A stretch of 64,000 nt of DNA from Pseudocercospora fijiensis CIRAD86 (taxonomy: Eukaryota; Ascomycota; Dothideomycetes; Mycosphaerellales; Mycosphaerellaceae), in NCBI RefSeq assembly GCF_000340215.1, contig NW_006921537.1:1515011-1579010 (forward strand). The letters run 5' to 3'. The notes below the pieces were generated by a model, which ran no database searches, had not been told where the DNA came from, and worked only from the letters and a program-made list of their open reading frames with translations. The position numbers and the translations under genes were made by a program. Below are positions 13,075 through 25,389 of the stretch, piece by piece. Each line of letters starts with the position of its first letter. Position 1 is the first letter of the stretch.

Positions 13075-13083
13075 GTTTGAACG
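13075..13083. repeat. 9-bp target-site duplication of MULE-1, right copy
   Basis: GTTTGAACG, identical to 9225-9233. Confidence 0.85.
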
Positions 13084-13474
13084 ACGAAGGGATGCTCTGT
13101 TAGGGGTACAGTAATCAACATGGTGGAGTGTACTGTGTACGAAAGCGTGCGGGCAGATGATCGGGCTAAAGCAAGCTTCACGACTCAAGGGCGAAGCACA
13201 TCTCTCGGATCATCGTACGGAAAAGAGCAGATCGAGTCGAAGCAGCAGGTCTGGCCGGAAATAGACTCGGCGATGAGGCGGAATGGCTACCGACTGTAAG
13301 CTCATCATCAGTATTATGTCGACCACAGACGTGTAGGAAGTGCGGTGAATTAGTAATGATTAGCGGGCGGTAAGAATCCACAATCGCTGCAGCAGTGCAG
13401 AGCGGCACTGCCTAGGCGCGTTTCCATGCTCGTTGGAGTCGTTGCGAGAGTGCAAGAGCTGGTGTGTGTCTGGT

Positions 13475-13539
13475 ACAGGACAGGACAGGACAGGACAGGA
13501 CAGGACAGGACAGGACAGGACAGGACAGGACAGGACAGG

Positions 13540-13544
<5 letters not shown>
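13475..13544. repeat. (ACAGG)14 pentanucleotide microsatellite
   Basis: Fourteen uninterrupted copies of ACAGG. It opens long spurious frames on both strands, which are not genes. Confidence 0.95.
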
Positions 13545-13583
<39 letters not shown>

Positions 13584-13588
13584 AGGTG
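13545..13588. repeat. (CACAGG)n hexanucleotide microsatellite
   Basis: About seven copies of a CACAGG/CAGGCA unit directly continuing the pentanucleotide array. Confidence 0.92.
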
Positions 13589-14000
13589 TCTGCCGTTTAT
13601 CACAGATCTCGCAAGAGGAAGAGGCGCCGAACTCACATGATGGCGCCGCAGATCCTTGCTGGTGCGCTAGCCGCTAGCTGAACCAGAATGCCGGCTGTGG
13701 CTCATAGGCCGGTGGAGCGTGCCTTTGCGTTTTGTGATCTGGACATGGGCATCGCGGCCATGGGGGCACGCTGTGCAGGCTGCTTGCGAGAGGGCATCGG
13801 GCATCAGCGTTCAGCGTTCAGCGCTCAGCGTTCAGCATGGGTCCGGGCCGGGGTGTGCGTGTGCGCGAATGTGAGTGAGTGAGTGAGTGTGTGTGCGTGT
13901 GAGCTGTCTGGTGTATGCGTGCTATGCGACTCGCAGCGACTCTCGCGTGCAGACGGCAGAGTTGGCTGTTGTTGCCATGGCCGCTCGCTGCGTGCATTGA

Positions 14001-14124
14001 NNNNNNNNNNNNNNNNNNNNNNNNNNNNNNNNNNNNNNNNNNNNNNNNNNNNNNNNNNNNNNNNNNNNNNNNNNNNNNNNNNNNNNNNNNNNNNNNNNNN
14101 NNNNNNNNNNNNNNNNNNNNNNNN
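14001..14124. other. Assembly gap (124 N)
   Basis: A run of N about 0.6 kb upstream of the transcription factor start. Flanks are low-complexity and GC-rich. Confidence 0.99.
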
Positions 14125-14687
14125 ACAGCGGGCAGCAATCAGCTGGCCGCTGTCTGCCGTACGAGCCCACGAGTCCTGACCAGCCCACAGCCAACCTACA
14201 CGCCCGGCACCCGCAACCCTCGACACCGTGATCCGATCGCAGCGCAGCGCAGCGCTGCAAGCCCATTGCAGTATTGCCGCCCGCCCGCCCGCCCGCCGGC
14301 TATCTCGCTGCTCCCTGTTCCTGGACGGCATCGCCCTCCGAGGAGCCCTCCTGGCCACTCGTCCTGCAAACGGGCATTTTAGCTTTCGTCTGCTCCCAGC
14401 TCCCGGCCTGCTGGCTCCATACCCAGATAGCTCGTTGCAGCCGTCAAAGTTAGAGTGCACTCGGCTCTGCGTAGGCTCGCGGAGCAACATCCCTCAAGAC
14501 TAACATAGCTTTGCTTCGACCGTTAGGTCATGCCAATTCGCTGTGCCTGCACCCTTGCGCTGCCTCGCCTTGCTTACTGCGATTCACCCAGCTCAACGGA
14601 GGCCATGTCGCGAGCCTGACCTGCGCACGCCCGCCCGCGAAAGCATCCCCGGCTGCCCACGACGTAGTAGCTCTCAGCCTTGACCGC

Positions 14688-14738
14688 ATGGCTCGAGGCC
14701 TTGCATTATGGACTCCAGGAGACCACCTTACGCAGTAG
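14688..14738 (+). promoter_or_regulatory. Overlapping upstream ORF (16 codons) of the transcription factor gene
   Basis: An ATG at 14688 opens a 16-codon frame that starts MARGLALW and stops at 14736-14738. It passes through the main start codon at 14708 in another frame. If it lies in the mRNA it would compete with the main start. The transcript start is unknown, so this is a candidate only. Confidence 0.4.
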
Positions 14739-14846
14739 GCCCTCCTCCCTCCAACAGCCACGACCCGCGCGCGCCGCCACCAGTACCACACTTCCAGCAG
14801 CATCACCAGCAGCACCAGCAGCACCAGCATCCACACGGCCCTCCAC

Positions 14847-14885
<39 letters not shown>

Positions 14886-17800
14886 AGCACCAGCAGCACC
14901 AGCAGCACCCTCAGGGCCATCCGCCGCCCGCACAGGCTCAGGCGCAACAACCACCAGCGCAGCATTACCAGCAGTATCAGCATCCAGCGTCCTACCCGCC
15001 GCCGCACTCGGGCGCAAACACCATTCCTGACAAAGGACCAGCGCTGCCGCCCATCCAGTCGGCGGCGTATGCTCCTCCTGGCTCTTCGGCAGAGCAGCAG
15101 CAACCTCTGCCTTCCTTCAGACAGCCCTCTGCGCCGCCGTCCCACGACCCGCGCGAACCTGCACCGCAATATCATCCAGATCCATACCACAATCGCTCCG
15201 GCCATGCCACACCGGCACCCGTGAACAGGTCATACTCTCACGATTCTGGGCAACAACGCACGCCCGCAACGCCGACTGCTCCACCTCCACTCTCTCACCA
15301 ACAAGGACCAGAAGGCGCGCAACAGGCGCCGCCCGGTCCTCCACCTCACTCCCAGCCCATGGAGCATGGGCACCCGCAGTATCCACCGCCTACCAATGGC
15401 GTCCAACATCATGGCTTGCCACATCCACAGTATGCCATGACGCCCATGATGGAACAGCACCACTCGTATCCGCCACCAGGACAGCCGATGTACCAACCTC
15501 AACAGACTTACGGGCCAGCGTCAGCCAACATGTACGGTCAGAAACGGAAGCAAATGCGTGCGACGCAGGTGCGTGAAGTATATTGACTCAATCTTGACTT
15601 CACTGACACGTCTCAGGCCTGCGAGCAGTGCCGGCAACGCAAACAAAAATGTGACGAAGGCGCTCCGTGCTCGTTCTGCAAAGAGAACAATCTGTCGTGC
15701 CAATATAGAGATACGCCACCCGCCAAGTACGTGCTCAGGTGCACTTTCTTTCTGACAAGCAATGGAAGCACTGATAAATCGACAGGACCGACAAGAACAT
15801 GGACAAACTGTTGCACTATATGGAAAGTCATACACAAGGCCTTGCGGATCTAACGGCCAAGATTGATCGCTTTGAAGAAAGAATCCGACGCGTGGAGCAA
15901 AACGCCCAGCAATCTCAACAATCAAATCATATCAATCAGTCTAATTACACAGTGGGTGGCGCTGAAAACGAGGTCTCGGGCGCCGAAAATGAAAGAATGA
16001 TCGAAGATGCCCCGCGGCCAAACCGAAAAGCAGACTGGGACGACCATCGCACAGCGCCGCATAAGTTGCTTCTACTGTGGCCGAGTGTCCGGCCTCTTCT
16101 TCGAACGGCAGGAGTCGAGCACAATGACGGATATGTCATGGAGGCCGAAGACCGAGGCGTGCTCAGATTATGGACTCGTGGCGAAGGAATCGATGAGAAC
16201 GATGGCACGCAGCCTGGTGGACCTGCAAGTCCTGCTCGAAGCGACGAAAGTGGCGAAGCAGGCAACGCTGCGACACCACAAGCTGATGGAATTTGGGGCA
16301 TAGGTTTTCCATCGACACCGAGTAGCGACAGGAGATCGGAACCTTGCGGCGCCGGTGGTCTTAAAGCGAACGGCGAAGTCGACCTGGACGCGAGCACAGT
16401 CAACATGCTCTACGACAGCTACATGCGCAACCTGCACATCATGCATCCTTTCCTCGACAAGAAGCGATTGCGAAAGATGTTCGACAACTTCATCAAACGC
16501 TACAGCACTGGAAGGCCTCGTGCAGCCTTTGCTGTGGGGAATGATTACTCAGAGCGACCACTGAAGCGACAGCGATCCAATGGTTCGACGGCGAACATTC
16601 CTGGTACTGGCTCCGATGGCGAGACGAGACGGGAGCCAACTGAGCGCTCGCCTGGAAATGCAATCATCTACCTTGTACTGGCCTTGGGCAAGATTTGCAT
16701 GCACAAGAATCCTCTTCCTCCCCCAGTGCCAGACAGCAAATTGCAGTCCAACAGCTACGTCGCGCACGAAATTCGTGGCATGACAGCCTGTTCCCCAGTA
16801 TCTGTGAACATCAAACCGTCCCCAATGTCACCGAAATCTACACCGACCACGCAGCCCACGCCTCCCTCGGAGGCGAATCTACGCATGCACGATGCTCGAA
16901 GTCGACGCTCATCAGTAGATGGATCGCCGAGTTCTACACCAGGGCCGAGAAATCTGGATGTTGTGCCAGGTATCGCCTACTATGCCAAAGCTGCTGAGAT
17001 CCTCGGTGACCAGGGCGATGGTAACGACCTCGTTCACGCTCAAATGTTCCTCCTCGCAGGTCTTTACAAAGGCCAACTTGCCCGAGTCAAGGAGAGTATG
17101 AGCTGGATCACCATGGCTGGGCGCGCTTGTCGCATCTTGCTAGATCGGTACAAGTTGTACAACGACACATACTGGGGCGAATACGGTGGACTTCGCGCGA
17201 CCTACATGAGCTCGCAAGCGCGTATCAAGGATACGCGACAAAGTTTGATCGTCCTTGCCTCCTGGACGTGCCTGCAGTTGGAAAGCGACATCCTTGCAGA
17301 ACTGCGGCTGCCCGATAGTGGAATTCAGAAAGTGGAGTCTTTGCTATTGATGCCGCACAAGATCAATGACAACGAGACATACGTTGGCCTCGAAACAGAT
17401 GGTCAGCCGGAAGACTACAACAACATTCTAATCTTCTACTCGGCGCAGATGTTCATCCGACGAAGACTGAACCAAGTGCACCGAGAAATGTACGGCAAAG
17501 ACTCTCTCGATCAGCCACTCCTAGCCGTGCAGAACATGCTCAATGAGCACGAGAATATCCTGGTGCAGTGGAGGAACGGTTTGCCGGACTTCCTGGCATG
17601 GAACGATGACGATCCACCGCCTCAAGACATCCTCTCAGCGCGCCTACGGGCCAAGTACTGGGGAGCGCGCTACGTTATCAACCGGCCATTCCTCGATTAC
17701 GCGCTACACATAATGCCGCACGTTCGCGACGGACAGACCGTTGAATCGGTCGCAAGAGACGGCTACGGCAATCCACGCGACAAGGCCGACATTCATCTAT

Positions 17801-18270
17801 TCAAAGCGATCGAACAGCTGGGCGAGCGCCAAGTCTGGCAGGCTGCGAAACGTTGCATCGATGCTGCAATGCATAGTACCGTTGCGTTTGACGGCGTTCC
17901 GGATCGCTTGATCGTCACCAACATTCACGGCACGGCACATGCGTAAGTTATCCTTGATCTTTACGGCCTGGCGTTACTAACAACTGATCACAGTCAATTT
18001 GGCAATATGCTTGTGCTGTCCGCTGTCTACAACAGCGAGTATATGAAGACACTGGTTCCAGAACACAAGTTCAAGAGACTTCTACAACGAACGATCGGTT
18101 TCCTGCGAAGACTGTCGCCGATTTCGCCGACGTGCTCGGCGGATTGCGTGATTCTCGAGAAGTTCCAGCATACTCTGTTCGGAGTCGGCGAGGAATTGAA
18201 AGGCGTCTACGCGAACGAAGGCGTGGAGCCGATGAGTGCCTCGAATTCCTTTAGTGCTCCTAGTAGCTGA
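14708..18270 (+). CDS. Zn(II)2Cys6 transcription factor with fungal-specific regulatory (MHR) domain
   Basis: Four exons, 14708-15568, 15617-15726, 15786-17942 and 17994-18270, join without frame error to 1134 residues. Introns are 48, 59 and 51 bp with GTGCGT, GTACGT and GTAAGT donors and AG acceptors. TTACTAAC in intron 3 is a good branch point. The start has A at -3 and G at +4. Residues 1-287 are low complexity: His/Gln-rich and a run of about 15 Pro encoded by (CCG)n. Exon 2 encodes the whole zinc cluster, C-x2-C-x6-C-x5-C-x2-C-x6-C at Cys 289-315, followed by a linker and a short coiled-coil-like segment (about 329-360). The fungal_trans domain spans roughly 528-920, with LYDSYMRNLHIMHPFLDKK at its start and SWTCLQLESDILAELRLP near 805. 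It should be a nuclear DNA-binding regulator. I cannot name target genes or an orthologue. No premature stop and no RIP signature, so it is probably functional. Confidence 0.93.
14849..14884 (+). repeat. (CCG)n coding microsatellite, polyproline
   Basis: Twelve CCG triplets encode most of the Pro run in the transcription factor N-terminus, between His/Gln-rich stretches. Confidence 0.9.
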
Positions 18271-19680
18271 TCTCCAACGGTTCTGCGACAAGTTCTCGTG
18301 ACGAAGATGCTGTCCTCCGTCATCCCCTGTTGCAAAGCTATCCGGCCCTGCGCAATACCGAATTATGGCCGAGCCAGGAAACCTCGACATGTCAGCATCA
18401 GCATGTCTGGATGAGATGGCGGAGTCCACGCTCCGAAAGTCGAAGGACAAATCTGCACCGGCGCATTCCAGGATCATTGCACGAGGTGTCGCCGATGAAT
18501 GTACCTCATCGGCCAAAGACTACAACTCTGGACGCGCTCCGATCCACTTATGAGACAGGTCATATATTGGCCACCACACACATCTCACCTGCGATGCAGC
18601 GCCGGCAATCGCGGCTTTTTCTATGACGTTTTGCATTATTGACGGCGTTTCAACAACCAGGGCGGCATTATCAGATGTCGAACCATTTATGGGTATGTGG
18701 TCAACATCTATGGGAGGCTAGCGCTGTAATCTTTCATTCACTTTTTCTCTTGTTGTAAAGCATCGATTTCACTCGCAAAGCGATATACCAGGCTCTCTAT
18801 ATGCCATTGCGCCGGGCGGCTTGGGTTCTGTTTTACCAAGCCTGGTCCGACAGGAGGGACCATGGATTGGGGAGAAGGGAGAGGATTCTTTGACGTTTTT
18901 GTTGTTGCAAACGAAGGAACCCGATCCTCACGAAGGGAAACGGCCGCGCAACAATGTGGATTGTACAGTATTAAGGACGAGCTTTTAGCAATGGTAACCA
19001 GACAGGCGAGAATGTAGTGCGCAGTATCTGAGACGTGACTCTTCCATCCGTCTTTTCCCTTCCGCGGCGTCTTCCTCTATGGCCCTCTCGCCTTATATCG
19101 TCATGACTGGCCCTCGGTGATGTCAGGATTTGTTACAGATCTCGACTCCCTTATGACCTACATACTACTACCTGTGCGACACTACTGAAGACGGGAGCCA
19201 GGTGACCGGGTGCAGTGATCCGTTCATTTGGCACCGGCTCGCGTTTGCTGTACGAAGGTTCGCAGCGCTCCGGCCAACCTCCAACGGTTCACCACTGTGA
19301 GGAAGTGGCTTTCTCATCACACTCCCACTACAGAGAGTGTCATCTGCATACAAGAAGCCGCCTTACGAAAGAATCCTTCAACTTTCCTTTGCCTGGCAAA
19401 TTTGATGTACATCTTTGATCCTTTGCTATCGAGAAAAGCACAGATTGCAAAGTGGCTCCGGACCGGCTTCCTGTATGCAGGTGACATTCTGTATGTATGT
19501 GCCGAGCTCAGTGGCGTTCGTTCCCTGTGTAGAAGGAATACTGCTTGCTAGAAGAGGGAAACGCATCGTGGGATGGCTCCCAGTTGCCAAGTTGGCGGGA
19601 AAGCTAGGGACCTTTAGAAATGGTTAATCTGGCTACCGGCTTCCACATAAGCGCTGGCTCGTGACCGTTAGGTAAAGGAT
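18271..19680. other. Single-copy region downstream of the transcription factor
   Basis: Normal composition. Open frames are all under 110 codons and overlap each other. It presumably holds the 3' UTR and polyadenylation site, but I see no distinctive signal. RIP-type composition begins abruptly at about 19,680. Confidence 0.5.
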
Positions 19681-20063
19681 TAATGTAGCGCTTTTTACGG
19701 ACCTTTAGAGGAGGCCAATTTGTATACAATTGAAAGCGGTTTAGTATAGTAAGGAGCCCCTATTCTAGACCTTCTAAGGGTATAGACCTTAGCTATTATA
19801 GACCTATAGATAGTATAGTATACTAAACTATAGAAGCTAGAGCTATTATTATAGTTGCTATAGCTACTATAACGGTCGTTACTATTACGAGTAAATATCT
19901 CGAGGAAGATAGTAGTAATAAGGACTAATAGGTATAAAGAGAGGGACTAGAGGGTAAATCTATATATAAATAGTAGTACCGCTAGTTAAGGCGTAACCGA
20001 CTATTTAAACTAATAAGAGTCTATAGGAACGGCTATATAACTAGACCTTTACTTATATAATAA
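19681..20063. other. RIP-mutated repeat fragment flanking element C
   Basis: TpA-rich sequence without coding signal. It is the left neighbour of the TSD at 20064. The matching right neighbour starts at 40463. It was probably an older repeat into which element C inserted. Confidence 0.45.
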
Positions 20064-20068
20064 GTAGA

Positions 20069-20175
20069 TATTACGTAAGGGACGATTAGTAGGTCTATAA
20101 TAGTATAGTATTAGTAAGGTATCTACGGTCCTACGGAAGTATATATAGGCCCGGCGTTCTATACCTACCGTAATA
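20069..20175 (-). repeat. Element C 3' LTR (107 bp)
   Basis: Direct repeat of 40351-40457, with differences mostly of RIP type. Preceded by TSD GTAGA at 20064-20068. Confidence 0.9.
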
Positions 20176-20363
20176 GCACCCCCGTCTAATAGAACGAAAG
20201 CTAGCGTACTAAGATAGCTATACCCGTACTCCTTCCTTCTATCCTCCTTACCTAAAGTATCTTATATAGCTTATGCCTTTTTATATATATTAGGGTATCT
20301 CTACCTCTCTTCTTTAGTCTAAATCTCGCCTTCGTATTATATTAGCGTCTACTAGTTATAGTG

Positions 20364-23300
20364 TTACTCGTTAGAGTTAACTAATTCTAGTTCCGTCTTA
20401 GAGCTAGTAGCCTTAGCCTTAGTAGCCTTGCCTTCTATAAAACTCTATAATTTGCGTATCTTTTTCTTTATAGACGAGTCGCCGTCGGCCGCCTTACGCT
20501 TAGATATACGCGTACCCGCGGTCTTAGCTAGGCTAGCCTTAGCTTAGCGCGTACCTATTAGCTATATAGGGATCTTTAGTAGCGATAGCTAGGGCGCCTT
20601 TATCTTAGTTATTAGCGGCATCTATAAGGTAGGTAGCTTTATAGACAAGGCGAGCTTGTCCTTAGTTACTACCGCGTACTTAGACTTTCGGGATAGGCCT
20701 AGCGTCGGTAGCTACGGCGCTAGTGCCTACGCTAGTATAGCGCGATTCTTCTATAGAGGCTAGCTAGGCTCGTCTATTGCTACTATACTAACGTAGGTCT
20801 TAGCTTTTACTACTATAGCGAGCTTATCTAGAATATATAGGTACAGATCGGCTTACTATTAGGGTATAAGCGCTCTATAGCGTCTAGCGATACCTTTTAG
20901 TCCTAGTCCTCGATAGAGGGAGATAGGGTCGTCGTTTTCCTTATTATAGTTATATAGGATATCGTTTAGGCGTAGCGTCGCGTCCTTCTTATAGGCCGTT
21001 CTTAGTATCTAGTCTCGATCCTCTCGTAGTATATAGCCTATTTATAACTATAGGTACGCTATTCGAAGGAAGTAGTCTAGAGCTATGTCTATAATACCGG
21101 CGTCTGCCTTATAGTTAAGGGCTGCTTTTATATTCTCTAAGACGTAGTCCGGCACCGCGACGATATTAATTTCTATAGCCTACTCTACCTAGTCGTCCTT
21201 AAAGGTTAGCTATCCGGCCGAGATAGCCTTTAGCTACTTACCGTAGAGCGGATATACTAGATCCTTACGGTATTTCTTCTAACGCTTCTACTAGTTACGT
21301 GCGGCTATTAGCGGCTTCGTCTTACTAGGGATGTCTATCGGGACCTAAGAGATTATCGCCTAATCTAGGGCATTGTCGATAGAGGTAACCTAGACTTAGT
21401 ACGCTGCCTTACGCCGGAAAACTATACTACCTATAAGGATATACCGGCTATAGATTAGAGCGATCTTGTGTTTGCCGTTAGTATTTGCTATATAGTATAG
21501 GTATAGAGAGCCGATTAGCTTACGTTTAGTACGTAGGAAGCCGTACGCTTCTACTAAGTAGGTATACTAGGTACCGAGCTCCTTTATCGAGATTGTAGCG
21601 TCGTCGATTATTTAGAATATATTGCTAAGCTTAAGGTCTAAGAGTCGCGTATTTGTAGGTAGTATACAATTAATCGTAATAAAGCCTAGTACATTATAGA
21701 TTAGCACCGTAGTATCGGCCTAGTAGCTAGACTTAAGCTATTACTCGATATTAGAGTATTATATTCCGGAACGCTATAGGTAAGTGTCGTTATCTATATT
21801 AGTAGCGCCCCGACGAACCTTCTTATCTATTAGCGTACGTACGCTTATCGGGGTAGCGATTTATACGCTCGTTAGCGTAGCGGTTATAGCTAACGATAGG
21901 ACTAGGACTTCGATACTTATAACTCGCGTAGGTACCTCTTCCTCGTCGATATCTATCGGTACGTCTTCCGGAACCTCGTCGTTTGTAGCTTATATAGGCG
22001 CTTCTTATCGGTAAGATAGGCTAGCGTCTCTAGGGCCTAGGTCGGGGGTTGCCTCGCGTAATAGCTATAGCGTAGCGTTCTGTCCGAGGAAAGGTAGGAA
22101 AGTGCCTTCCTCTATATTGCCCTTATTTATAGTCTATACTCGATAAAATATTACTACGAGCGAGCTACGTAGGTTAGAGCCTATAGGAGGATCGGTATAT
22201 TCTACTAAGAAGTCCTTATATCGCTATTATATAGTATTGTCCTTATAGGTGCGTCTCGTAAAGCTAAGTTCTCGTACTAGGTTTAAGACAGTATAGGTCT
22301 AGCGTACTATATCGTTAACCTAAACTAGGCGGTCTATAGCTAAGTCGTCCTTACGTATAGCATTAATAATTGCCGCTATAGCTGCCGTAAAGGCGTAGCT
22401 TGCCGCGCGCTAACGTGCGCCTAACGTAGTAACTGTATTATATACCTCTTAGCTAATATCGAGGGAAGCTATAGGAAGGCGCTTACGACGAGGCTTTAGT
22501 AGGGCGTTATCGTTATCGTCTCTGTCGGAGCTATTTTGTTCGCCTTCGTCGTTCTACTTGCCTCCGTTGCGCTACTTTGCCTTACCTAGCGTAGTTAGTT
22601 GCGTCTTGTCCTACTATTACTTAGTAGGGTATTGCTACGAAGGTGCTACCTTATCTCGAGCGGAGTCCCTAGTAGTAGAGCTCTTTACTAAGTATATAGT
22701 AATATTGTATCTATATATAGTACTAAAGGCAGGCTTAGTATTACGTAAGAGTGCGGCTCTACGGCTAAAGGTGCTAAGCTTATAGACGTATATACTATTA
22801 GCGTCTTATTTACGGATTAGGTTAGAATTGCGGATTAAGTCTAGATTTAAGCCTACGTTAGTACTATTAGCGTTAAGGAATTCCTTAGTATATTCCGCGC
22901 TCTTAGTAGTATAGAGGTTTAGGAAGGCTAACTAAACAGCGTCTATAACCTAGCGTATAGTTATTAGGGCGTCGGCGTAGATAAGGATAGCGTTTATCGC
23001 CTTACTCTAAAGTTCGTCCTTGCCTTTATTATCTAGCGGAGCGGGGCTATCGCCGTCCTTAGCTCTAGCGTTACCTATACTAATATCCTTTTCTATAGCC
23101 TTCTCTTTCTATGTCTCCTACTACTCTTTCTCCGTTACGTTCTCGCTATCGATATCTATCTTTTCTACGTCCTATTTTCTATCTACGCTTACTTTTCCTA
23201 CTTCCTACTCTTCTACTATAATAGTATCCTAATACGTCGCGTCGTTAGTAGCTAAGAGGTATATAGGTATTCCTCTAGGGCGTAGGGCCGCCTTTCCCTT

Positions 23301-24840
23301 AGGGCGCTTAGTAGCTAGCTCTAAGGCGCTTATATTAGCGTTAAACACTATAGCGTCGCGTACTATAGGGGCGTCTAAGGAGTATTAATATTAATCTATA
23401 GCCTCGCCGAGACGCTAAGGAAGGTCCTTATCGCCCTATATCTATTCTTAATTATTATAGTAATCTATTTACAAAGTATTAGGCTTAATTATCTCTACGA
23501 TCTTAGTAGGACTATATACTAAAGTTAGGGTGCGCTCCTTCTAGTATCGGTATTCCGTCTAAAATCGCGTAGAGGCGGTACGTTACCTAGAGTAGGCGTC
23601 TAGCAAGTTAGTACTATCGAACGTAATTAGATCGACGGGCTCGAGTATAATAATCTTTTCTTATACTTTTACGTATATCGCGGCTATCTATTACTAGACT
23701 ATCGCTTCTACGGTAACGTCCTATTCTTCCTTAAACTAGCCTAGCAAGTTATAGCAATTAGTAGTCTAACTAAGGCGCTCGTCGGCCTGCTCTAGCGTTT
23801 CGTTTTCTAGACTATCTACCGTATATACTATAATCTATATAATCTATACGTATACGGATATAAGGTTTAGCTCGGTCTCGTCCTAGCCTAGTATACCGGT
23901 AAGGATCTCGTATAGCTTATCTAGGGCGTTCTTTGCGAAGCCGTAGCTAGCTAAGGCGCTTATAAGTTAAAAGGCGGTCTAGGTATAGGGCACCGCGAAG
24001 GGTATACTATTTCCCTTATAAGACGTTAGAGTTAGGTTAAGTCTAGCGAGCGTCCGGATCGCGTAGTAGATATCGTAGTTACAGACCCGATCTAGGATCT
24101 CTATAGGGTCGTAAAACAATTTAGCGTACTAAGGATCGGGGACAATAACGCGGTATCGCTAGCCGTCCTAAGAGACGTCTAGCTTAGCGTCTAGAAACTA
24201 ATAGAACTATAGTAGGCCGAAAAACGTAGCCTAGCTAGCGTAGTTACCTATCTCGTAGCTATTAACGCTAGCGCCCTACTATAATAAGATAGCGATATAG
24301 CGTAAGGTATTGCGGTCCCTTAGATTAGCTTTAGAGTCGAGTAGCGGGAGGGGTAGGTAGGTAAGTTCGGAGAGGTCGATTAAGCGAATACGTATAATAT
24401 ATACCCTATCGGAGCTATAGTGCTTTAGGAAGAAGTCCTCGAAGGTAATAGGGTTTATCCGTATAGTTCTTCTACGTAATAGCGGGCGCGGTACTAGCGT
24501 ACGATAAATTCGTACCTATACCGTAGCGTTAATAAAGTCGCTAATGTTTTCTAGGAGCGGTCGATCGAGCTCGCGGTATAACTCTACTAGGACCTTATTA
24601 TAAGGGATTTTCTTAAGGCTCGCGTATACGATGTGTTTAGGCGTACTAGTATAGTCCTTATAGTACTCGATTTATAGTAGTACCGAGGCGAAGAGCAGAT
24701 CGCTAGCCTTGCGACGCTAAGGTACCTACTACTAGCTTAGCTCTAAGAGCTCGTCTTCCTTATAGGCGTATTACTATTATATAGGAGGGCCGCGCTCGCT
24801 CGCTAGCGGATAGTAGCGCTCGGTACGCTCTATTTTAGAG
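20364..24840 (-). pseudogene. Extra long reading frame of element C downstream of integrase, unrecognised
   Basis: A coding sequence of about 1,490 codons is readable on the minus strand. Interruptions are almost only TAG/TAA at likely Gln/Trp codons. Near its start it contains FEDFFLKHYSSDRVYIIRIR and LPLPLLDSKANLRDRNTLRY. It ends in a Lys-rich tail (SIKKKIRKL, then KATKAKATSS) with a stop at about 20364. It lies between the chromodomain end (about 25,390) and the 3' LTR, where standard Ty3/gypsy elements have no gene. I do not recognise the family. It could be an accessory gene of the retrotransposon or part of another, unbounded insertion. No inverted repeats or LTRs were seen around it. 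Confidence 0.55.
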
Positions 24841-25389
24841 ATAGATAATATTGTCGGAGCTAGTCGTTAAGGTGGCGTATACTTAGTAAGGATGTTAGTA
24901 ATATCGTTAATCGGAGTAGGGAGAATTTAGTATATTACGTATACGCGGTAACTGAAAATTTGCAGCATTACTAGGGCGTTCTACGTTATTATAACGTAAA
25001 CTTTACCTCGCTTACGCCGCGCCGTTTATATATATAGTGCGGCCCGTCCGATAATAGGACGCGTTCTACGTTAATAATAATAATAAGACGCGTCGCCGGC
25101 GACAAAGGAGAGGGGATAATAAAGTAAACTATTATACGTTTTAAAATAAAGTAAAGTAGGGTATAATTTAATTATAGACAATATTGCTATAATGTAATAT
25201 ATTATAGTAGGGATGCCTATTATTACGTATAATCCTGCTTAGTTAACCTTCTATATAGCGGCTCGTTAGGAGTTACGTAGGCTAGGCCTCCGAGAAGGCC
25301 GAGCTTATAGCTCTCCTACTATAGACTACGGCGCTGCCTATTACGGTACCTGCTATTATAGCGCTTGTCGTCGCGTCGTCTACTATAAA

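Larger units (their letters stand above)
13084..14687. other. Upstream region of the transcription factor gene
   Basis: Non-RIP DNA with no supported gene. It is rich in simple repeats: the CAGGA/CAGGCA arrays, a 7-bp CAGCGTT array at 13805-13836, GAGT/GTGT tracts at about 13868-13900, GCGCA repeats near 14238 and a (GCCC)n run at 14279-14297. An assembly gap interrupts it. The promoter and 5' UTR of the gene at 14708 must lie here, but I see no unambiguous TATA box. Confidence 0.5.

Noticed and set aside
13350..13681. Several overlapping open frames of 74-83 codons on both strands with Thr-Gly-Gln or Leu-Ser-Cys repeats
   Set aside because: They are readings of the (ACAGG)n/(CACAGG)n microsatellite, open in many frames, with no flanking coding signal.
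13825..14490. 221-codon minus-strand and similar open frames near 14 kb
   Set aside because: They span the run of N and low-complexity GC-rich repeats.
14528..15205. 225-codon Arg/Leu-rich minus-strand frame
   Set aside because: Antisense of the His/Gln/Pro-rich exon 1 of the transcription factor.
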